Below are positions 13,534 through 16,245 of a DNA stretch of 16,245 nt, piece by piece. Source of the DNA: CAYWPG01 sp964460035 (GTDB lineage: Bacteria; Pseudomonadota; Gammaproteobacteria; Nitrococcales; AK92); assembly GCA_964460035.1 (NCBI GenBank), contig CAYWPG010000053.1, positions 1 to 16,245 on the forward strand, given 5' to 3'. The position numbers were made by a program, and so were the translations under genes. Each line of letters starts with the position of its first letter. Position 1 is the first letter of the stretch. A model generated the notes under the pieces. That model was given only the letters and a program-made list of their open reading frames with translations. It ran no database searches and had not been told where the DNA came from.

Positions 13534-14844
13534 GTGGCCGCGCCGGATGCGCGGCCTGACGCCGGCGGCGTGGGAGTATCGCTCAAGGACGATCAGGGAT
13601 CGGGCAAGTCGGCACCAGCCTCGGTTCTCTATCTCTCGGGCGTTTACGGACAGCGACTTACCGAGGAGAGCGACAAGTACGCTGTGAGCATAGAGAACGA
13701 CACCGCAGACAGTCCTCATCTTGCGCCAGTGTCCGGTGGCGTAGTCCCTTGTTATCGCGAACTGGTCGAAGAGTCGCCGGCACTGATCTGTCGCCTGTCG
13801 GCGGATCTGAAGATCCAGTTCGCCAACAAGACGCTGTGCCGCTTCTTCAAGCGAGATCTGCACGCCCTTATCGGCAACCACTGGCTGGATCTTATTCACC
13901 CTAGCGACCGGGCAGGCTATCTGCAGCGGGTACAGGGCTTGTCGCCGACCAAACCGGGGATCACCTGCCAGCTTCGTTGCCTGCTCCCCAACGGCGATGT
14001 GAGCTGGCTTTTCTGCGTTGAAACGGCGTTGTTCGAGGCCGACCGCCTGATTGGTTATCACGTTGTCGCCGCGGATTTCACCGAACTGCGGGCGGCGCGC
14101 GCACGGCGAACTCATGCGGCCCGCATGGCCGCTATAGGCGCTCTTGCCACGGGCCTGGCGCATGAGCTGAACCAGCCTCTGAATGTGATGCGGCTGGCGC
14201 TGCAGAATACGCTTAGGCATATCGGGGACGGTCCGGTAGACACCGCTTTCCTGCAGGCCAAGCTGGAGCGCATAGACAGGCAGATCGGTCGCGCCGCAGC
14301 CATAGTCGATCAGATGCAGATCTTCGGGCGTAAGGCGAGCTTCGAGCCCGCCGAGTTCGATCCGACAGTGAGCATAGAAGGGGCGCTCGGTCTGCTTAAG
14401 GACGTGCTAGCCGAACAGAACCTCGCCATCAATTGGCAGCGGCCGACCAGCCCTCGCCGTGCCGTAGGTTTCGCCGATCAGGTCGAACAGATTATTTCCA
14501 GTCTGGTTTCCAACGCGGTCGATGCGATCGGCGAACGTTATCGGCAAGGTGGTTTGGCGGCAGGCCAAGGCGTAATTGCTATCGAACTGGTCGATGATCC
14601 GCAGGTCGAATCATTATGTGTGGTGGTGCGCGATAATGGCGGTGGCATTCCCGAGGATGTTATCGATAAGATTTTTGAGCCGTTTTTCACTACCAAGCCT
14701 GTAGGCAAAGGCACCGGTTTGGGCTTATCGCTGGCATTCGGAATGTTGCAGGATATGGGAGGCAGCATTAGCGCCGCCAATTGTGGCGATGGTGCGGAGT
14801 TTCGGGTCTATCTGCCCGCCGCGGAACGTAGCGCTGACGGGTAG
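13534..14844 (+). CDS. PAS-domain sensor histidine kinase
   Basis: A 436-residue kinase with no membrane segment, so probably cytosolic. Residues 1-70 are polar and low in predicted structure. A PAS fold spans about 72-185 (YRELVEESPALICRLSADLKI..., HPSDRAGYL, ending VVAADFTEL), with Cys145 and Cys149 in it; the ligand is not evident and the FixL haem histidine cannot be claimed. The HisKA domain has the phosphorylated His210 in GLAHELNQPLN. The ATPase domain has the N box SNAVDA (Asn327), G1 box DNGGGIPE (367-374), F box FEPFFTTK (381-388) and GKGTGLGLSL (391-400), all intact. The start is GTG at 13534 with a poor ribosome site; downstream GTGs at 13570 and 13684 are alternatives. The response regulator begins 42-78 bases after the stop, so the two make one operon. 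Confidence 0.88.
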   Translation: MAAPDARPDAGGVGVSLKDDQGSGKSAPASVLYLSGVYGQRLTEESDKYAVSIENDTADSPHLAPVSGGVVPCYRELVEESPALICRLSADLKIQFANKTLCRFFKRDLHALIGNHWLDLIHPSDRAGYLQRVQGLSPTKPGITCQLRCLLPNGDVSWLFCVETALFEADRLIGYHVVAADFTELRAARARRTHAARMAAIGALATGLAHELNQPLNVMRLALQNTLRHIGDGPVDTAFLQAKLERIDRQIGRAAAIVDQMQIFGRKASFEPAEFDPTVSIEGALGLLKDVLAEQNLAINWQRPTSPRRAVGFADQVEQIISSLVSNAVDAIGERYRQGGLAAGQGVIAIELVDDPQVESLCVVVRDNGGGIPEDVIDKIFEPFFTTKPVGKGTGLGLSLAFGMLQDMGGSISAANCGDGAEFRVYLPAAERSADG

Positions 14845-14922
14845 ATAATAGTTAGCATCGACTCCTGCAACGGATCGCAGCATAGTATGGCGGTGCTCCC
14901 GGCTATAGCGAGGGTTATACAG

Positions 14923-15696
14923 ATGGATGGCCGTTGGGAACTCCTCATTGTCGATGACGATTCGGATATCGTCGAAGAGCTGGCGGAGTATCTGATTTCG
15001 GAAGGCTATACCTGCCATGGGGCCACCTCAGCTACCGACGCCAGACGTCTGTTCGCGGAAAAGACCAATATAGGCATCGTCATGGTAGACCTGCGCATGC
15101 CAGACGAGGACGGCTTGACCTTGTTGCAAGGTCTGAAAGATGCGGCGGAAGGCCAACGGCCGTTGGAGACGATAGTGTTCACCGGCCACGGCGGCGAGGA
15201 CGATGTCATCGCGGCATTGCGCCTAGGTGTAAGTGATTATCAGAAAAAGCCGATCGACGTGAGGCGCTTGCTCGCCGCCGTCCAGCGTGCCGAGGAGCGG
15301 CTGGCTCAACAGCTAAAGTCCAAGGTCATGGAAGAAGACGTCAGCCGCCGCCTCGATTATCTATCCGCATCGCTGGCCGGTTTTAGCCAGGAAATCGGAG
15401 CCCTGCGGAATCAGGTCGGCAGCGCGGTTATGCCAAGATCGGCTTCCGCGCCTACGACGCCGCCCGCCAAGCCCGATTTCGCGGCCAATCTCACGGCGCG
15501 CCAATGGGATGTGCTGCGCTTGGTCGGGCGCGGGCTGAATAACTATCAGATTGCGTGCGACCTGGGTATTTCAGAGAACACCGTCAAGCTTCACGTCTCG
15601 CACATTCTCAAAGTCACCGGCATGAGCAACCGCACCCAGCTTGCCCTTGCCGTTAGCCGCTGGGGCGACCGGCAGAACGAGGCGAGCCAGCGCTAG
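14923..15696 (+). CDS. Response regulator, receiver plus LuxR-type DNA-binding domain
   Basis: From ATG 14923 the product is 257 residues. The receiver domain (about 5-125) has the acidic pair in VDDDSD, the phosphorylated Asp56 in VMVDLRMPDEDG, Thr87 in VFTGHG and Lys109 in KKPID. A helical segment (about 125-170) and a proline/serine linker (about 172-185) follow. The C-terminal LuxR/FixJ-type helix-turn-helix (about 190-243) has LTARQWDVLRLVGRG, QIACDLGISENTVKLHVSHI and a terminal helix. The frame is open up to ATG 14887, but that adds 12 poorly structured residues, while 14923 has GAGGG eight bases upstream. It is the cognate partner of the PAS kinase just before it. Target promoters are unknown; the upstream structured gap or the NUDIX side are candidates. 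The long linker is longer than in a typical NarL/FixJ protein of about 210 residues. Confidence 0.9.
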   Translation: MDGRWELLIVDDDSDIVEELAEYLISEGYTCHGATSATDARRLFAEKTNIGIVMVDLRMPDEDGLTLLQGLKDAAEGQRPLETIVFTGHGGEDDVIAALRLGVSDYQKKPIDVRRLLAAVQRAEERLAQQLKSKVMEEDVSRRLDYLSASLAGFSQEIGALRNQVGSAVMPRSASAPTTPPAKPDFAANLTARQWDVLRLVGRGLNNYQIACDLGISENTVKLHVSHILKVTGMSNRTQLALAVSRWGDRQNEASQR

Positions 15697-15718
15697 AGGG
15701 CCGGTTTCAACGTTGGTC

Positions 15719-15759
15719 TCACGCTGGCGGGGCACCGCGCCCACGGCCCGCCTGCGTGA
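15719..15759. terminator. Long hairpin after the response regulator gene
   Basis: TCACGCTGGCGGG (15719-15731) and CCCGCCTGCGTGA (15747-15759) are complementary at 12 of 13 positions around a 15-base loop. It starts 22 bases after the stop of the two-component operon, so a terminator is the simplest reading, but it is followed by GAAAACG and not by a T-run. Rho-dependent or structural roles are possible. Confidence 0.4.
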
Positions 15760-15848
15760 AAACGCTCTACACGGGCTGTTTGAACGACGTTGTGAGAAGG
15801 GCAGCCGCTAACCGTTTCTGCTTAGCCGCCTCTCGAACATACTGAAGG

Positions 15849-15888
15849 TCGATTGCTTCCAGAAAGTAGAAAAGCAACGATTTTGTCG
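15849..15888 (+). terminator. Weak terminator-like hairpin
   Basis: TCG-a-TTGCTT (15849-15858) pairs with AAGCAACGA (15872-15880) with one bulged base, followed by TTTTGTCG. The stem is AT-rich and the T-run short, so support is limited. It is about 150 bases downstream of the response regulator gene. Confidence 0.25.
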
Positions 15889-16168
15889 ATACATTAAATG
15901 TTATTATCTCATGTTAAAATCTAAATCCTGAAATGGCTCAAATAGCCGATAGGCACGTATAAAGAGAGCGAAACCATTCCTGTCTCAAAAATAAGATCAA
16001 CGCGCACCAAGTCCTTTCATCCTCCGCCGAATTCATACCCTCCTCAAGACGCAGAGTAGAGAGAGCGCGGACAAGGGATTTCCCTGAATTAAGCCACTGA
16101 TACTGAACTCAAGTGCGCCCAGGGTTTCCGTATCCGTTAAGAGCGTTGTCTTCCTCGAAGGGAGGGGG

Positions 16169-16245
16169 ATGCTCCTGAAAAACGAACGCGACGAATGGGA
16201 GTTGTCGGGTGGCGCGCTGGAGCCTGGTGAGTCCCCGCAATCCTG
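16169..16245 (+). CDS. NUDIX hydrolase, 5' part, cut by window end
   Basis: The frame reads MLLKNERDEWELSGGALEPGESPQS and continues past the end of the window. This is the start of a NUDIX fold: the strand before the box (LLKNERDEWEL) and the first part of the box, G-x5-E (GALEPGE). NUDIX enzymes hydrolyse nucleoside diphosphates linked to another group. The usual WELPGG has Ser for Pro here. The same frame is open back to 16088 and encodes RVSVSVKSVVFLEGRG just before the ATG, which looks like the normal NUDIX N-terminal strand. No ATG, GTG or TTG exists between the stop at 16085 and 16169, only CTG (16097, 16103) or ATT. So the true start may be non-standard, or the gene has lost its start. 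The ATG at 16169 is preceded by AAGGGAGGGGG. Confidence 0.65.
   Translation, partial: MLLKNERDEWELSGGALEPGESPQS

Larger units (their letters stand above)
15697..16168. other. Gap with AT-rich segment and hairpins
   Basis: About 470 bases without a convincing complete gene. The first part is GC-rich and has the 15719-15759 hairpin. The middle (about 15840-16020) is AT-rich, with promoter-like sequence (CATTAAATG, GTTATTATC, GTTAAAATC), unlike the rest of the window. A terminator-like hairpin lies at 15849-15884. The last part (16088-16168) reads in frame into the NUDIX gene and encodes a NUDIX-like N-terminus without a normal start codon. Confidence 0.5.

Overview
The window looks like chromosomal DNA of a gammaproteobacterium: GC-rich, with ubiK, comM, glnK-amtB, speE and speA homologs of proteobacterial type and a tRNA-Arg(CCG). 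I cannot name a genus from sequence alone; a free-living, aerobic, nitrogen-scavenging lineage is a reasonable inference. I see no mobile element, CRISPR array or phage gene. Most of the window is ordinary core genome. The two ends (about 1-100 and 15840-16020) are visibly more AT-rich.

Layout. 1-330: no convincing gene. 331-858 (-): small exported protein of unknown function with degenerate direct repeats upstream. 892-1394: no convincing gene. 1395-1471 (-): tRNA-Arg(CCG). 1835-2338 (+): membrane-anchored cytochrome c5-like protein. 2339-2685: structured GC-rich spacer. 2686-3957 (-): M16 zinc peptidase. 4264-5016 (+): TorF/Gcw_chp-type putative outer-membrane porin. 5045-6538 (-) comM and 6613-6900 (-) ubiK. 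7168-8794 (+): glnK-amtB, closed by a good intrinsic terminator. 8976-9422 (+): PrcB_C-like lipoprotein. 9534-10394 (-) speE, divergent from 10539-12422 (+) speA. 12471-13355 (+): beta-hydroxyacid dehydrogenase. 13534-15696 (+): PAS histidine kinase and receiver-LuxR response regulator. 16169-end: 5' part of a NUDIX hydrolase gene that lacks an obvious start codon.

The most interesting signal is regulatory. The putative porin and glnK-amtB each carry the same upstream architecture: a nearly perfect NtrC palindrome (TGCAC-Y-N5-GGTGCA), a weaker NtrC half-site about 31-32 bp (three helical turns) downstream, and a sigma-54 -24/-12 promoter placing the predicted start about 130-140 bp downstream of the strong site and about 102 nt before the start codon. 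This resembles the E. coli glnAp2 layout. It suggests that an outer-membrane protein family of unknown function is induced together with the inner-membrane ammonium channel and its PII regulator under nitrogen limitation, so it may be an outer-membrane route for ammonium or another nitrogen source. That last step is inference.

Other gene groups: speA makes agmatine from arginine and speE makes spermidine from putrescine, so the divergent pair represents polyamine synthesis, although the agmatine-to-putrescine enzymes are not here. The two-component pair is self-contained; its target is unknown.
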